This document shows positions 10,749 to 20,646 of a DNA stretch of 53,421 nt, piece by piece. The stretch covers positions 1 through 53,421 of the forward strand of contig NAVB01000025.1 in assembly GCA_002179805.1 (NCBI GenBank), given 5' to 3'. The stretch's first letter is position 1; the number at the start of each line of letters is the position of its first letter. Source of the stretch: Acanthamoeba lenticulata (Eukaryota > Discosea > Longamoebia > Acanthamoebidae). The position numbers and the translations under genes are program-made. The notes beneath the pieces are model-generated. The model made no database searches, had not been told where the DNA came from, and saw only the letters and a list, made by a program, of their open reading frames with translations.

Positions 10749-11750
10749 ATGACTGCCCCGTCCTTCTCTTCACGATCCTGGTCCTGGCTGGCCTTGGCGA
10801 TGACTCTGCTCTTGTGCACGATGAGTGTTTCCGGCCAGCAGGCCCTCGGGGACTGGCAGGTGGGGCGCAGCACCTTCTACGACGGCATCGACGGCGGCAA
10901 CTGCGGCTTCGAGACCATTCCCTCCGCCCAGTTCCCCTTCCGCTTCGTCGCCGGTGCGCCAATCTCTCCACTTCTGCATCAACCTCCTCCTTGATGATGT
11001 CCCCATGTGGCTGACGTCTTGCTTGAACCAACAGCGGCCAACACGGCCTTCTTTGCCAGCTCGGCCGCGTGCGGGCAGTGCTTCGAGGTCAAGTGCACGG
11101 ACTCGGTCTATTTGGCCAACGCGTGCGTCAACGGCAGCGTCATCGTCGAGGTCACTGACCAGTGCCCGTGCGGGGGCAACGAGGGCTATTGCTGCGGCGA
11201 CCGGGTCCACTTTGACCTGAGCCCGGGCGCCTTCACCAAGATCGCCAACGTCAACGCGGGGGTCATCAACACCCTCTTCCGGCCCGTGGCCTGCCCGGTC
11301 CAGGGCAACGTCCAGGTCAAGATCAAGACGGGCTCCAACGCCTGGTGGTTCGCCCTGCTGGTCAACAACGTGGGCGGCAGCGGCAGCGTGACCAAGGTCG
11401 AGCTGAGCAGCGGCAACACGGGCGTCTGGGTGGCGGCCGCCCGGCAGGACTACAACTACTGGCTCACTACGTCGGGCACCGGCCTGCAGTTCCCGCTGGG
11501 CGTGCGCGTCTGGCAAGGCGCCCAGAGCGTGACGGGCACCCTGGCCTCGCTTTCGGCCGGCTCGGTCTTCTCGCTCAGCGCCAACTTTGGCTCGGGCACC
11601 ATCGTGCCTTCGCCCGCCGCCGCTTCCCCGTCGTCCTCGCCTGCGGCCCCTTCGCCTTCGTCCGCGCGTTCGTCGCCTTCGCCGATGCCCTCGTCGACGC
11701 CCTCATCAACCCCCGCGCACAGCGGAGGCTGCTTCATTCCCAACCCCTGA
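10749..11750 (+). CDS. Secreted expansin-like protein with Ser/Pro-rich tail
   Basis: Two exons, 10749-10953 and 11035-11750 (intron GTGCGCC...CAACAG), encode 306 aa. A signal peptide of about 30 residues ends near SVSGQQ. A cysteine-rich double-psi beta-barrel follows (GDWQVGRSTFYDGIDGGNCG, VTDQCPCGG, VHFDLSPGAF). The HFD motif and cysteine spacing match the expansin/GH45-like fold. The second domain (NAWWFALLVNNVGG, YNYWLTTSGTG) resembles the CBM63 cellulose-binding domain. A tail of about 40 residues of Ser/Pro/Ala follows and ends in a Cys-containing HSGGCFIPNP. Expansins loosen cellulose networks without hydrolysis, which suits remodelling of a cellulosic cyst wall. Its partner at 11875-12916 is convergent and lacks the tail. 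Confidence 0.93.
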
Positions 11751-11874
11751 TGAACCCCTCAGGACACGTCTTGTAAAAATGAAAAAGCAAATTGTAAATG
11801 AAAATGTAAATCAAGTCGTAATTGTACACTCGAGAAATCAATCCGTAAAATGGAAGAAAAGAGAAGAAAAAGAA

Positions 11875-12916
11875 TTAGGAAAAGTTGGTGGTCAGCTCAA
11901 AGACGGCGCCGGCGGCCATCTGGGGGATGGTGCCCGTAATCTGCTTGGCGCCCTGCGAGACGCGCACGCCCAGCGGGAACCGGAAGCCGGAGCCCGATGT
12001 GGCGATCCAGTAGTTGTAGCTCTGGCGCTGCATGGCGATCCACTGGCCGTTGTTGCCGTCGCTGACCTCCAGCTTGGTCACCTCGCCGCTGCCGCCCACG
12101 TTGTTGGCCAGCAGCGCGAACCACCACTGGTTGGCGCCGTCCTTGATCTGCACCCTCAGGTTGCCCTGGTTGGTGGTTGGGTCAGCCAATCGGCAAGCGC
12201 ATGTAAACATAAACACGGGGCCAATCAACGGTCAGCAGTACCGAGACGGGGCAGGTCACAGGCCGGAACTGGGTGTTGATGACGCCCGCGGCGGTGTTGG
12301 CGATCTGCGAGAAGGCCTCGGGGCTCATGTCAAAGTGGACCTTGTCGCCGCAGCACCACCTGAGGTGAAGAAGAGAACAACAACACGGGCAAGTCGTCAA
12401 GCGTCGGTCGTCATGAAGAAGATGAGGATGATGATGAAGAAGACAGAAGAGGGCGCTGCGTGCAAGACGTTACCGCTCGTTGCCCGAGCAGGGGCACTGG
12501 TCGGTGACCTCAACGATGACGCTGCCGCCGAGGCACGCGTTGTTCAAGTAGTCTGAGCTCGTGCACTTGACCTCGAAGCACTTGCCACACGCCTTCGCGT
12601 CGGCATAGAACGCCGTGTTCGGGGCTGCAAACAAAATTATTTTTAAAAAAGCAATTTTAAAAAGGATGAAAATTAAATAAAAGAAGAAAAAAAACTAAGC
12701 GACGAGGACGAAGTTGAAGATGAAAAACGTGATTGATGTACCCGCGATATGGCGGAAGGGGAACTGGGTGGCTGAAATGCCGCCGAAGCCGCAGTTGCCG
12801 CCGTCGATGCCCTGGTAGAAGGTGCTGCGCCCGACCTGCCAGTCCCCGAGGGCCTTTTGCGCGTTCACGCCCCCAAAAAGGGCGAGCACAACCAGGAGCG
12901 CAACCATCTTCATCAT
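11875..12916 (-). CDS. Secreted expansin-like protein (second, tail-less copy)
   Basis: Four exons: 12916-12742, 12624-12474, 12359-12242 and 12165-11875. Phases close, giving 244 aa. The start at 12916 is the first ATG of a close MMKM series before a short signal peptide (VALLVVLALFGGVNAQ). The mature N-terminus KALGDWQVGRSTFYQG nearly repeats that of the neighbour at 10749. VHFDMSPEAF and NQWWFALLANNVGG show both expansin domains. The protein stops right after the CBM63-like domain (ELTTNFS). The neighbour has one intron; this copy shares its position and has two more. That points to an old tandem inverted duplication with later intron loss or gain. It is probably a wall-active protein like its partner. 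Confidence 0.93.
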
Positions 12917-13093
12917 CTTGCGTGGGCTTGGTGAAAGCAGTGCAGGGCTGAATGAAATGCTGCGGGCATGCCCCGTTGTTGTGTTGTTTCGGTTTAAATT
13001 GCACATACAGCCGTGGCCAACCAAAAGAGCCGAAATCGGGCCTTTGCCCAAGAGCCTAGGAGCGCGTGGCTGCTCGCGAAAGAGCTCGACACG

Positions 13094-13857
13094 CTACAGC
13101 AGGTTGGCCTCGGCAAGCGCTCTTGTGAGGTCGTCCATCTCGCTGCCCTGGGCTTGCTTGATGATCTCCTGTATGACGGTTTCCTGCAGCTCGCCCGCCA
13201 TGAACATCTCGTCCAGAATGCCGTAGCACTGCCAGCCACACAAAGGCAAGTTGAACATGAAAGATAAATGAGCGTCACTTCATATCGACCACTCAAGGGA
13301 GGAAGAGTACCTTCTCGAATTCAAAGATGAGGTCGAGTTCGCAGACGTTCTCAAAATATCGATCCATCGTACGCACTAACAGGTGCATGACCTGCCCGCA
13401 TATACAAGTGGTGAGCTTTGCCGCATCGGCCACTGGTCGCACGTGAAAGAGATGCACCTCCAGAGTTATCAACTCGTTGTCCTTGTTATCGATACAAAAT
13501 ATGAAGTACAAGCTCGCATATCTGAGGTGAATGAATGGTCAACAGAAGAAGAGGGCAGAACAGTGAGTGAAAGGACGAGAAGCAGTACCGTTTATATACA
13601 ATGGTAAATTCTCTCCAGGTGACAAAGTTGCACATGTTGCGCTGCCGTTTGAGCAGGCATGCACACATCTCCTTCTTGATTCTGTTTCTCTCGTGCTAGC
13701 AAAGTAGTTCAGCGTCAAACATAGACTCCAGTCCACGGACACTTTCTTGAACGTGAACTCGACCTCGAAGCAGCCGTACCTGGGTATGTGCGGTGTACCA
13801 CTTGTCCAGCCGGGTGAGCCCTTGACCATTCATGGCTAAAATCCAGTGTATCTGCAT
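13094..13857 (-). CDS. AP1S: Clathrin adaptor sigma subunit, AP-1 type
   Basis: Five exons: 13857-13780, 13695-13589, 13521-13458, 13391-13311 and 13228-13094. Phases close, giving 154 aa, the normal length for a small adaptin. The chain starts MQIHWILAMNGQGLTRLDKW and contains WREFTIVYKRYASLYFIFC and NVCELDLIFEFEKCYGILDE, all typical of the longin-like sigma fold. The NELITLE stretch and YKRYASLYF favour AP-1 over AP-2, AP-3 or AP-4. The subunit stabilises the AP core and helps bind dileucine cargo at the trans-Golgi/endosome. The start at 13857 gives the usual family N-terminus; in-frame open sequence continues upstream but has no family similarity. Confidence 0.92.
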
Positions 13858-14251
13858 GCAGCCCCTCGCGTCAGTCAGGTTCTCAGAGGACAGTTTCAGG
13901 GCCCACAAGGTACCATCTTGCTTCAATTGCTCGCTGACAAGCTGATGCCGTCGTACTTGCCTTCCGAACCGGCAGCGGAGGCGAAAAGAAAATGCACCCA
14001 AAAAAGCAAAAGGAAAAGAAATCTTGCGGCTTGTTCGTCTACCACATGGAGACCGAAGATGCTGGCAGGTCTTCCGGGGGTGGCCCAGCCCCTCTGGCCC
14101 GAAGGAAGGCGTACCGAGGCAGGAGAGCGACCGAAATGAATCAAATGGATAACAGTCTGCTCACCTTGACCCCGGACGGTACGCAATTGCATCTTGTCGA
14201 ATTCAATCTCGTCGGCTGATCTTGGGGTGGGACAAAGCAGAAACAGCCGAG
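13858..14251. other. Intergenic region between sigma adaptin and the coiled-coil gene
   Basis: Both strands have short open frames but no recognisable domain, and no set of splice sites joins them convincingly. A minus-strand stretch near 14210-14160 (ADEIEFDKMQLRTVRGQ followed by GTGAGC) could be an exon of a small unknown gene. It is more likely divergent promoter sequence. Nothing firm is supported. Confidence 0.35.
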
Positions 14252-14644
14252 ATGGATGAAGAAGCGCAGGCGTACGTCTTTGCACCCACCCATCTGCAGA
14301 CCATAAAAGGATGAGTGGAACTCACACGCTCAGAGCAGCAACCACTTGGAGGTGCTGGAGGCGCACTCCAGGGCACAAGAGCAAGCACAGACCATGGCCA
14401 AGCTGTCGCGGCGTCCCGAGGAGGTGCTTCGCGACCTGGAAGCGGAATCAGAGGTACTACGCAACTTGCAGGAGAAGATATCGAAACACTTGCATAAGCT
14501 TCAGGTGCGTGCTCCTCTTGTTCCCGCGTAGCGCTTGTCACGCGCCCATCGCTCAACTATCTTGCTCAGGTTGAGGAGATCGTGCTGAAGAAGCAGCTGG
14601 AGCTTTTGAGCCGATACCAGCAAGACCAGCAGCAACTCTACTAA
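14252..14644 (+). CDS. Small coiled-coil protein (unidentified)
   Basis: Three exons, 14252-14271, 14336-14504 and 14570-14644, close in phase to give 87 aa. The protein is almost wholly helical and charged: MDEEAQASNHLEVLEAHSRA at the start, a heptad-like middle (EEVLRDLEAESEVLRNLQEK) and KKQLELLSRYQQDQQQLY at the end. No signal, membrane segment or zinc ligands are seen. Size and composition resemble small subunits of tethering or kinetochore complexes, but I do not recognise the family. The second acceptor (AGAG ending at 14335) was chosen because it alone keeps the frame. Confidence 0.62.
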
Positions 14645-14836
14645 GTCCAACCTACACCAGACCAGCTCATGCACGAGCTGCCCGACAGTCGGGCAACTAC
14701 GCGTTATTTATTTTATTTATTTGTTTGTTATTTATCGTGTTCCCTTTGATTTAGACAGAATTTCGGCGACACCAACAATACGCAAGTTGTTCGTTCGATT
14801 TGCTGAAATTGAGCATTCAACAAAGCAGCGTAAAAG

Positions 14837-15175
14837 ATGGAAGGCCAGCAGCAGCAGCATGCGGGTTCGAGCGGAGAGGCCAAGAAGAACCCCTTTGAGG
14901 AGTTGAGAAAGAAGGCTGAGGCAGCGGGAAAAACGCACCACGGGTCTTCTTCAACTGGTGCCTTTGGCATGAGCGGGACGCAACACATCGATCAAGCGCG
15001 AAAGCTGCTCTACGCAAAGAACGTGGCCGAGGCACGCAACGTGGCGAGCTTCATGCGGCTCACGAACTACGCTTGGAGTGGCATCTCGTTTGCGCTACTG
15101 TTTGCTTTCGGTATGACGAGCCTCTACCGGTATTTCAAGAAGCCCGAGCAAGTGGAAGACAACAAGAGCTCATGA
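14837..15175 (+). CDS. Small single-pass membrane protein (unidentified)
   Basis: An intronless frame of 112 aa starts at the first ATG (GTAAAAGATGG context). The N-terminal half is hydrophilic with Gln, Lys and Ser (MEGQQQQHAGSSGEAKKNPF). The region HIDQARKLLYAKNVAEARNV could form an amphipathic helix. One membrane segment follows (YAWSGISFALLFAFGMTSLY), then a short basic tail ending NKSS. The layout suits a small organelle membrane protein, possibly mitochondrial, but no family is recognised. Composition matches neighbouring genes and there is no sign of decay. Confidence 0.65.
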   Translation: MEGQQQQHAGSSGEAKKNPFEELRKKAEAAGKTHHGSSSTGAFGMSGTQHIDQARKLLYAKNVAEARNVASFMRLTNYAWSGISFALLFAFGMTSLYRYFKKPEQVEDNKSS

Positions 15176-15348
15176 AGTGTAAGTAAATTGGTAATGGGTT
15201 GATAAAAGCGCATTCAACATTAAAAACCTCTGGTTTTAGATTTAAAAACTCAAAGGGAAAAAAGGCAGCAAAAGGGAAAATGAAGGAAACACAGACCCCG
15301 AGCACTTCTTCGAATCATAGCTCACGAGTTGCATTTGTGTTGAGCGAG

Positions 15349-16281
15349 ATGAAGCGCAGCACGACCTTTGCGGGTTCTGTTGTGGCCCGGCCACTCACAC
15401 GTTCGTCTACGTTGTCGAGCAGATTGGTTCCCGCTCCCTCTGCAACGCTCCGTCTCTACTCCTCAAGTGCTGGTGGTGCGATTTTTCTCCTTCCTTCTCA
15501 TGGCCCTGCCTTGTCCTGTCTCCGTTGCACCTAATTGGCGGATTGCTGCAATCCATGTTCACCGATGCGCGGCATGATGGGCGTCTTCTACTCCTCTGAC
15601 AGACACCACATCCGCCCCTACGTGCGTCCTCCTTTCCTTCGTGTATAATTTAAGGAGGGGTTGGGATCTGCGCTTGTTGTCTTGGTGTTCCCAATTATTT
15701 ATTTTGAATTAAAAAATTGAATATTTATTTTTGAATATATTTTAGCGTGCCGGTCACCTTCATCGATAAGGACGGGCAGGAGATCCCCATAAACGCGCCC
15801 GTCGGCAAGTCCGTCCTCGAGCTCGCCCACGACAACAAGATCGACCTCGAAGGCGGTATGCGAGCACCGTCCTCTTGATCCTTCTCGCACCACATCATCC
15901 TTCTCATGTCATCATCCTCTTCATCCTCTCGTTCTGTTTCCTCTGCTGTGGCCAGCCTGCGAGGCGTCGCTGGCCTGCAGCACGTGCCACGTCATCCTGG
16001 ACAAGGAGTTCTACGACAAGCTGCCGGCGCCCGTCGAGGAGGAAGAGGACATGCTTGACCTCGCCTTTGGCCTCACAGAAACGTTTGCCCTCCTCTTCCA
16101 GCCCTCTCATCGCGCTCATGTGCAATTTTTATTTACATTACTATTTACATTACTTTTTATATATATATATATTTACATTTACGATGACAGGTCGCGCCTC
16201 GGGTGCCAGATCATCATCAAGCCCGAGTTGGCGGGGATCAGGCTCAAGTTGCCACCAGCAACGCGAAACATGATGGGTTAG
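15349..16281 (+). CDS. fdx1: Mitochondrial 2Fe-2S ferredoxin (adrenodoxin/Yah1 type)
   Basis: Five exons: 15349-15472, 15603-15621 (19 nt), 15746-15855, 15956-16082 and 16191-16281. Phases close only if the 19-nt exon is included, giving 156 aa. The N-terminus ([20 protein letters not shown]...) is Arg/Ser-rich and acid-poor, as in mitochondrial presequences. The mature part has [12 protein letters not shown], the cluster motif [12 protein letters not shown] (C-x5-C-x2-C) and the fourth Cys in SRLGCQI, followed by [24 protein letters not shown] is also typical. The protein passes electrons from ferredoxin reductase to Fe-S cluster assembly and related pathways in the matrix. The ATG at 15349 starts the presequence; frames further upstream look non-coding. 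Confidence 0.93.
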
Positions 16282-16619
16282 GGTTCAACCCGCCTCCACC
16301 ATCCACACAGCAGCAGCCGCGCCAGCAGCCACTTCATGCCGCATTCATTTCCACAACACGTTCTGAGACTCTGGCACACGCGCGTGTGTGTGTGTTGGCG
16401 TGTGCGCGTGCGGTGTGGTGCGTTTTTGTGTTTGTGCGCGGTTTGTGCGCCCAGTTGACGGATACAAGCCACCGCATCACTGAGGACGCTGGAGTAAAGT
16501 ATTCATTTTTTGACAAAATTATTTTTATTTTTGTTGTATTTTTGTTTTCGTTTCATATTCGTTTTGGTTTTGTTTCGCAAACTGCGCTACACGCGCGCAA
16601 GCAATAAGCTTGTTGTCGT
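16282..16619. other. Intergenic region with GT/GC alternating stretch
   Basis: This is the 3'-3' spacer between the convergent ferredoxin and SDR genes. It holds alternating purine-pyrimidine runs around 16376-16450 (GTGTGTGTG and GTGCGCGTG type) and a T-rich stretch at 16500-16570. No gene is seen. Confidence 0.6.
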
Positions 16620-17744
16620 TTAGTTGAGCGAAGCATGTGGTTGGTGGGCCTTGATAGCCTCGTAGAGCACGGGCAGCTCCTCGAGGATGCCCAGGTGGTT
16701 CGGCTGCCAGCCCAGCACGTCGACGGCCTTCCGCGGGTTGAGCACCACCGTCACGTCCGAGATTCGGCTGAAGGCGTCCTCCCCGGCGGGCTCGTAGGAC
16801 ACTTGGCCCGTGAAGCCGACGGCCTTGGCCGCGGCCAAGTGCAGCTCCTCGACCGTGGGCGCGTTGAGCAGGCCGATGTTAAAGACCTGGCCTCGGGCGG
16901 CGTGGATCCTCCGCGCGGCGAGCACGTAGGCCTGCGCCAAGTCGTCCGCGTGCACCCACGACCACTTCTTCTCTCGCTTACCTGCGCAGCGTACAACAAC
17001 AAAAAGTGGGCGCATGAGGTCGAGATGATGAAGACGACGAGCCGCAAGGGCCAAGCGTACCGCGAATGGAGAGGGTCGGGCCGGGGATGTTGAAGAACGA
17101 GGTGGACCAGCTCCCCGAGTAGCCATAGACGAAGCCCGGGCGGATGACCACGCCATGGACGCGCTTCTCGCCCACGATCCGCTTCTCGTGGTCGATCCGC
17201 CACTGAAGCGCAGGAAAGGGAGCGATGGGCGTCGTCTCGTCTACGACTTCGCCGGGGTGGTCTCCGTAGACCAGGAGACCCGATGTGAAGATAAAGGTCT
17301 TTTTCTGGTGCCAGCCCTGGTCCGCCGTCTACATGACGCGCACGTACGCGTGAGCTATGAACGCCAACATGAAGGCACACGAGGCGGGCCTACCTCGAGC
17401 ACAAGCTCATAGAGCTGGCGGTTGACACGACCCTTCTCGGCCTCGGCGTAGTCCATCACGTTGTCCACAATGATGTTGGCCTGCTTGACGTACTCGACGT
17501 AGGTGTCCGGCTTGCTCAAGTCCCTGTTGTTGGCGCGGTCACGGTCAACCAACTGCTCTACGCGTGTTGTGGAGGAAAGGAGGATGTACCCGAGGACGGG
17601 GATGATCTCGTTGCGGCGAAGGACCTCGGCCTTGGTCTCGCTGCGAACCAGGCCGTAGACGAGGTAGCCCTGGCGGCGGAAGGCGCGGGCCACTTCGAAG
17701 CCGATGTAGCCTGAAGCTCCCGTAATGAAGACCTTAGTGGACAT
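16620..17744 (-). CDS. NAD(P)-dependent epimerase/dehydratase (SDR family)
   Basis: Four exons: 17744-17590, 17523-17394, 17328-17061 and 16981-16620. Phases close, giving 304 aa. The N-terminus KVFITGASGYIGFEVARAFR is a Rossmann nucleotide-binding motif (GxxGYIG). VVIRPGFVYGYSG and KWSWVHADDLAQAYVLA are typical of extended or atypical SDRs such as epimerases and CC3-like proteins. The usual YxxxK catalytic pair is not visible: the position following TSGLLVYGDHPGE aligns with RIDHEK. A classical redox mechanism is therefore uncertain and the substrate cannot be named. It is probably cytosolic, with no targeting signal. The gene is convergent with ferredoxin. Confidence 0.88.
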
Positions 17745-18047
17745 GCTGTGGTGGCTGTGCGAGTCTTCGTGCAGTTGGCAGAATGCCGGGCGTGAATTGA
17801 GGGCCAGACATTTAAGCCAGGCCAGCAGGATTAGCCAAGGAGTGTCTCACGCCGAGAGGACAAAGGTCAGGGAGCGGCTCACGCCGAGAGAACAGGGCCA
17901 AGGAGGTGTGCCAAAGAATATCATGCTTTCTTGTGGGAACTCAAAGGAAACAGTCCTTTTCTTTCGGCAAAAAGCGCCGCACATGATTGGCCCATATCTT
18001 ACATTCCAAGTACTAGCTCTCAGTTTTATCCTGGAATTTATCGATCC
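17745..18047. other. Intergenic region with a short direct repeat
   Basis: This is the divergent spacer between the SDR gene and the membrane protein starting at 18048. A 13-bp direct repeat (CTCACGCCGAGAG) occurs at about 17848 and again about 31 bp later. In-frame open sequence continues upstream of 18048 but looks non-coding. No RNA gene is seen. Confidence 0.45.
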
Positions 18048-19283
18048 ATGCGGAAAAACGAAAGCGCCGCCACTTGGGCCGAAGTCGATGAGATGCAGCA
18101 GCCCGACGAGAGCGAGATACAGCTGCCCCCACGTGGCAAGAAGTACTACCTATGCATCCACCCTCAATGCCGACTGCGCCCCAACTTGTTCCGCCGCTGC
18201 GTGTACAACGGCAGAGTGGTACACTGGCAGGATGACCTTACCAACTTCAACAAACACCTCGGCACACACCTCAAAGGAATTACTCCAGAAACCGATGAAT
18301 GGTACTCTGCCGCGGCGCCCTTCGCCGTGGTAAATTCCAAGGTAAAGAAGACCGGCTTCACCTTTGCCAAACGCAAAGTGCTTCTTTTAACCGCACATTT
18401 GAAACAGATTGAGGGACAAGACCAGTACGCCGAACGCGTATGTGAGCCAACGGACCTCAGAGGCAGAAATGGACAGGCTTTCCCACGGTGGAATGAAGTG
18501 GAGTCTCTTCCTCGTTGGGTGGTGGCGCTCATGGTTGGAAGCGTAATGGTGACGCTTGCTGTTGCTGTTCTGGTCTTCCTCCCCGCTCCAGAGCCAGACG
18601 CTCAGGGAATCTCTGGCGACCTCCAGTCTCGGCGCGATACAGCCCTAGCGACGGTCTTGATACAGGAGCTTGACGCCATGTTCTTGGCCGCGAAGCCCTT
18701 CATCAACACTCAGCAGTGGGACCACGCCCTGGCTCAGCTCAGCCGCACAGTGCCAGCAGAGCTGATGGTCTTGGTCGACGAGCACAACCGAGAGAGCCTC
18801 GCAAGACACATCCGGGCTTACTCGTACGTGGCCATGGAGGCCAAAGGCCCGTCAGACGACACGCTCGCCTGGGCCGAGTGGTCGCGAGACCACTGCCTGA
18901 CGGACCAGTGCAGAGGAGCCTCGTGGATCAACCTTGGGCTCATGCACTGCCGCATGGGCAATAACGTGTCCGCCCTGACCTACGATTACCGTAACGCGCT
19001 GCGCCTTCAGACGCGGGCACTCTCGAAGGCCCAGCTCCACTACAACATTGCGGACTGCCTGCTGGACTCGGCCGGCGCAGACCCCCGAGACGTGACGCAG
19101 AACTTGCAGGCGTCGTTTGACCTCTATAAGCGGCACAGCAGCGGTGCTGTGCCTCAGGAGAACCAGTTCCACTTGAATGGCACGCTGGCCAAGTTCAGGG
19201 CAAAGATCACGGAGGGCGATCCAGCCTGGACACAAGCAGCCAAAGAGCTCCATGGCCATTTAACTGCCTTTGGGTATCTGTAA
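18048..19283 (+). CDS. Membrane protein with N-terminal Cys/His cluster (unidentified)
   Basis: An intronless frame of 411 aa is counted from the ATG at 18048; an upstream in-frame ATG (17931) would add 39 residues of low-complexity-free but unconvincing sequence. Residues about 28-75 hold a Cys/His arrangement (YLCIHPQCRLRPNLF, then NFNKHLGTHLKG) like an atypical C2H2/BED finger. A single membrane segment follows (WVVALMVGSVMVTLAVAVLV, about residues 160-180). The rest is helical, with paired-helix units (for example SWINLGLMHCRMGNN and QLHYNIADCLLDSAG) that look TPR-like. Zinc ligands on one side of a membrane and a helical repeat domain on the other suggest a scaffold or signalling protein. 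The family is not recognised. Confidence 0.7.
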   Translation: MRKNESAATWAEVDEMQQPDESEIQLPPRGKKYYLCIHPQCRLRPNLFRRCVYNGRVVHWQDDLTNFNKHLGTHLKGITPETDEWYSAAAPFAVVNSKVKKTGFTFAKRKVLLLTAHLKQIEGQDQYAERVCEPTDLRGRNGQAFPRWNEVESLPRWVVALMVGSVMVTLAVAVLVFLPAPEPDAQGISGDLQSRRDTALATVLIQELDAMFLAAKPFINTQQWDHALAQLSRTVPAELMVLVDEHNRESLARHIRAYSYVAMEAKGPSDDTLAWAEWSRDHCLTDQCRGASWINLGLMHCRMGNNVSALTYDYRNALRLQTRALSKAQLHYNIADCLLDSAGADPRDVTQNLQASFDLYKRHSSGAVPQENQFHLNGTLAKFRAKITEGDPAWTQAAKELHGHLTAFGYL

Positions 19284-19334
19284 GTTGATGGGTGCAACAA
19301 GGCTCAGTGTCAAGCAGTTTATTTGGTACAAGTT

Positions 19335-19910
19335 TCAACTAAGACTTCTGACTTCCAAGAGCTTTACAAGAATCTGCTCGTTCTCTGCTGCGGTCAGGGC
19401 GCGGGGATGGTATGTCATGTGATATTTGGTGTTGGAGGAGATCGTAGCCCCAAACACCAAATTCTTCTTGGTCTGCTTCTCGATCAGCTGGAGCCGTGGG
19501 AGGACGTTGGTCCAGCAAGTGACCCAGTGGGCCACGACATGCACCTGGCTGGAGGTGGTCTTTTGTGCTGTCACAGAGATCAGAGTGGCCGTGGCAGTCC
19601 TGTTGGCCAAATGGAAGTGGAAGCGACGTTCCTCAGTCTGCCCTGCCGAGGCAGCCCAATCCGCAATTGTGTGCATATCTGCCGGGCTGAGTGGCGTCTG
19701 GCGAAGCCCTGCTTTAAGTTCCGGCAGCACAGCAGGAGACTGGAATTGGACCGACAGAGGTCCGTCGACCTTGATTGGAAGGGTGTCGATGTCGATCGGG
19801 ACGTTGATTTGGCGGACAAGCTCATGGCTCACCTCCTTGCGCAGCCAGCTGCCTCGAGCTTGCATCAAGGCAAGGGTCAGGAGAAGCAAGGCCATGAGAA
19901 CGATCTTCAT
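19335..19910 (-). CDS. Secreted protein with signal peptide (unidentified)
   Basis: An intronless frame of 191 aa begins with a clear signal peptide (MKIVLMALLLLTLALMQARG). The mature part has no membrane segment and few cysteines. It has a Pro-rich middle (LPIKVDGPLSVQFQSPAVLP) and a beta-like second half (RRFHFHLANRTATATLISVT). One N-glycosylation sequon is visible (NRT). No known domain is recognised. It is convergent with the membrane protein at 18048-19283; the two ends are only about 50 bp apart. Confidence 0.7.
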   Translation of the reverse strand: MKIVLMALLLLTLALMQARGSWLRKEVSHELVRQINVPIDIDTLPIKVDGPLSVQFQSPAVLPELKAGLRQTPLSPADMHTIADWAASAGQTEERRFHFHLANRTATATLISVTAQKTTSSQVHVVAHWVTCWTNVLPRLQLIEKQTKKNLVFGATISSNTKYHMTYHPRALTAAENEQILVKLLEVRSLS

Positions 19911-20646
19911 GCTGAGTGGTGCTGGTGTAGTTGGTGGTCAAACAGCAATGGAGGTGTTTGGAACTAAATAGGTGGCGAGGAGGGATGTGATTGGATTCTC
20001 ATTTCGGCGTATGACATGCATTCGGAAAATGTTAGAAATGCAAGATTGGGGCTTGGAATCACTACCAACCACAGAAAAACATGCATGGCAATTGGACTTG
20101 CCTCTTCCTCTGGGGCAGCAGAGGAGACAGAGCCTGCAAAGGAGCCTGACCAATCTACTGCGAGAAGAAGGAAGAGGGTGTCCTCGGCAAGCTGCTTGGA
20201 TGTACCGCCATCGTTTTTCATCAAGCAGCTCACAGTCCAAAAGCTCTTCCCTGACTGCGTCGACAAGCTCAGTCCGCTCGTCTCAGAGCACCTTCTGGCG
20301 TCGCTTAAGACCAGGAGGATTGGTGGTTCGAGGACCTGAGGTTCGACCTTTAGTTCACTGACGGCAGGGGAGTACGGCGTGTGGCCTTTGGCGTGTCACG
20401 TCTTGAAAACGGCAACTACAGCCGCTACCGGGGCTATCTTGAGGGCTTGTCCATGGTCGCTCCCGACTACCTCGTGGGCTACCAGTCGAAGAAAGAAGAT
20501 GACTGCCCTGTTCACGTCCCTGATGCCGCAGATTGCTTTTGCCAGCTCCGCCTCCCCCCCCCCCCAAATTGCCTCTTCCTCGTAGGCTTCAGCCTCCTTC
20601 TGGAATGCCTTTCGGGCGAAAAGTTTTCCTGTTCCCTTTCCTTTGC
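19911..20646. other. Gene-poor interval with scattered coding-like sequence
   Basis: Apart from the weak candidate at 20085-20339, a plus-strand frame around 20385-20540 reads like protein (FGVSRLENGNYSRYRGYLEG then VAPDYLVGYQSKKEDD). I could not join the two with matching phases. The interval may hold a decayed gene that runs into the 3' end of the LIM gene. A run of C at about 20558-20567 could also be a sequencing-sensitive site. Confidence 0.35.
20085..20339 (+). CDS. Possible small protein or gene fragment
   Basis: A frame of 84 aa opens at an ATG (MAIGLASSSGAAEETEPAKE). It contains a helical stretch that looks protein-like (CLDVPPSFFIKQLTVQKLFP, then DKLSPLVSEHLLASLK). Leucine spacing is reminiscent of F-box or leucine-rich regions but not enough to name one. 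There are no clear splice sites to the following open stretch. It may be the first exon of a decayed gene. Confidence 0.3.
   Translation: MAIGLASSSGAAEETEPAKEPDQSTARRRKRVSSASCLDVPPSFFIKQLTVQKLFPDCVDKLSPLVSEHLLASLKTRRIGGSRT

Noticed and set aside
13858..14001. N-terminal extension of the sigma adaptin
   Set aside because: Open in frame, but small adaptins start at MQIHWIL-type sequence and the extension shows no similarity.
16376..16450. Alternating GT/GC stretch as a possible RNA gene
   Set aside because: No fold, box or conserved RNA motif is seen; it is simple sequence between convergent genes.
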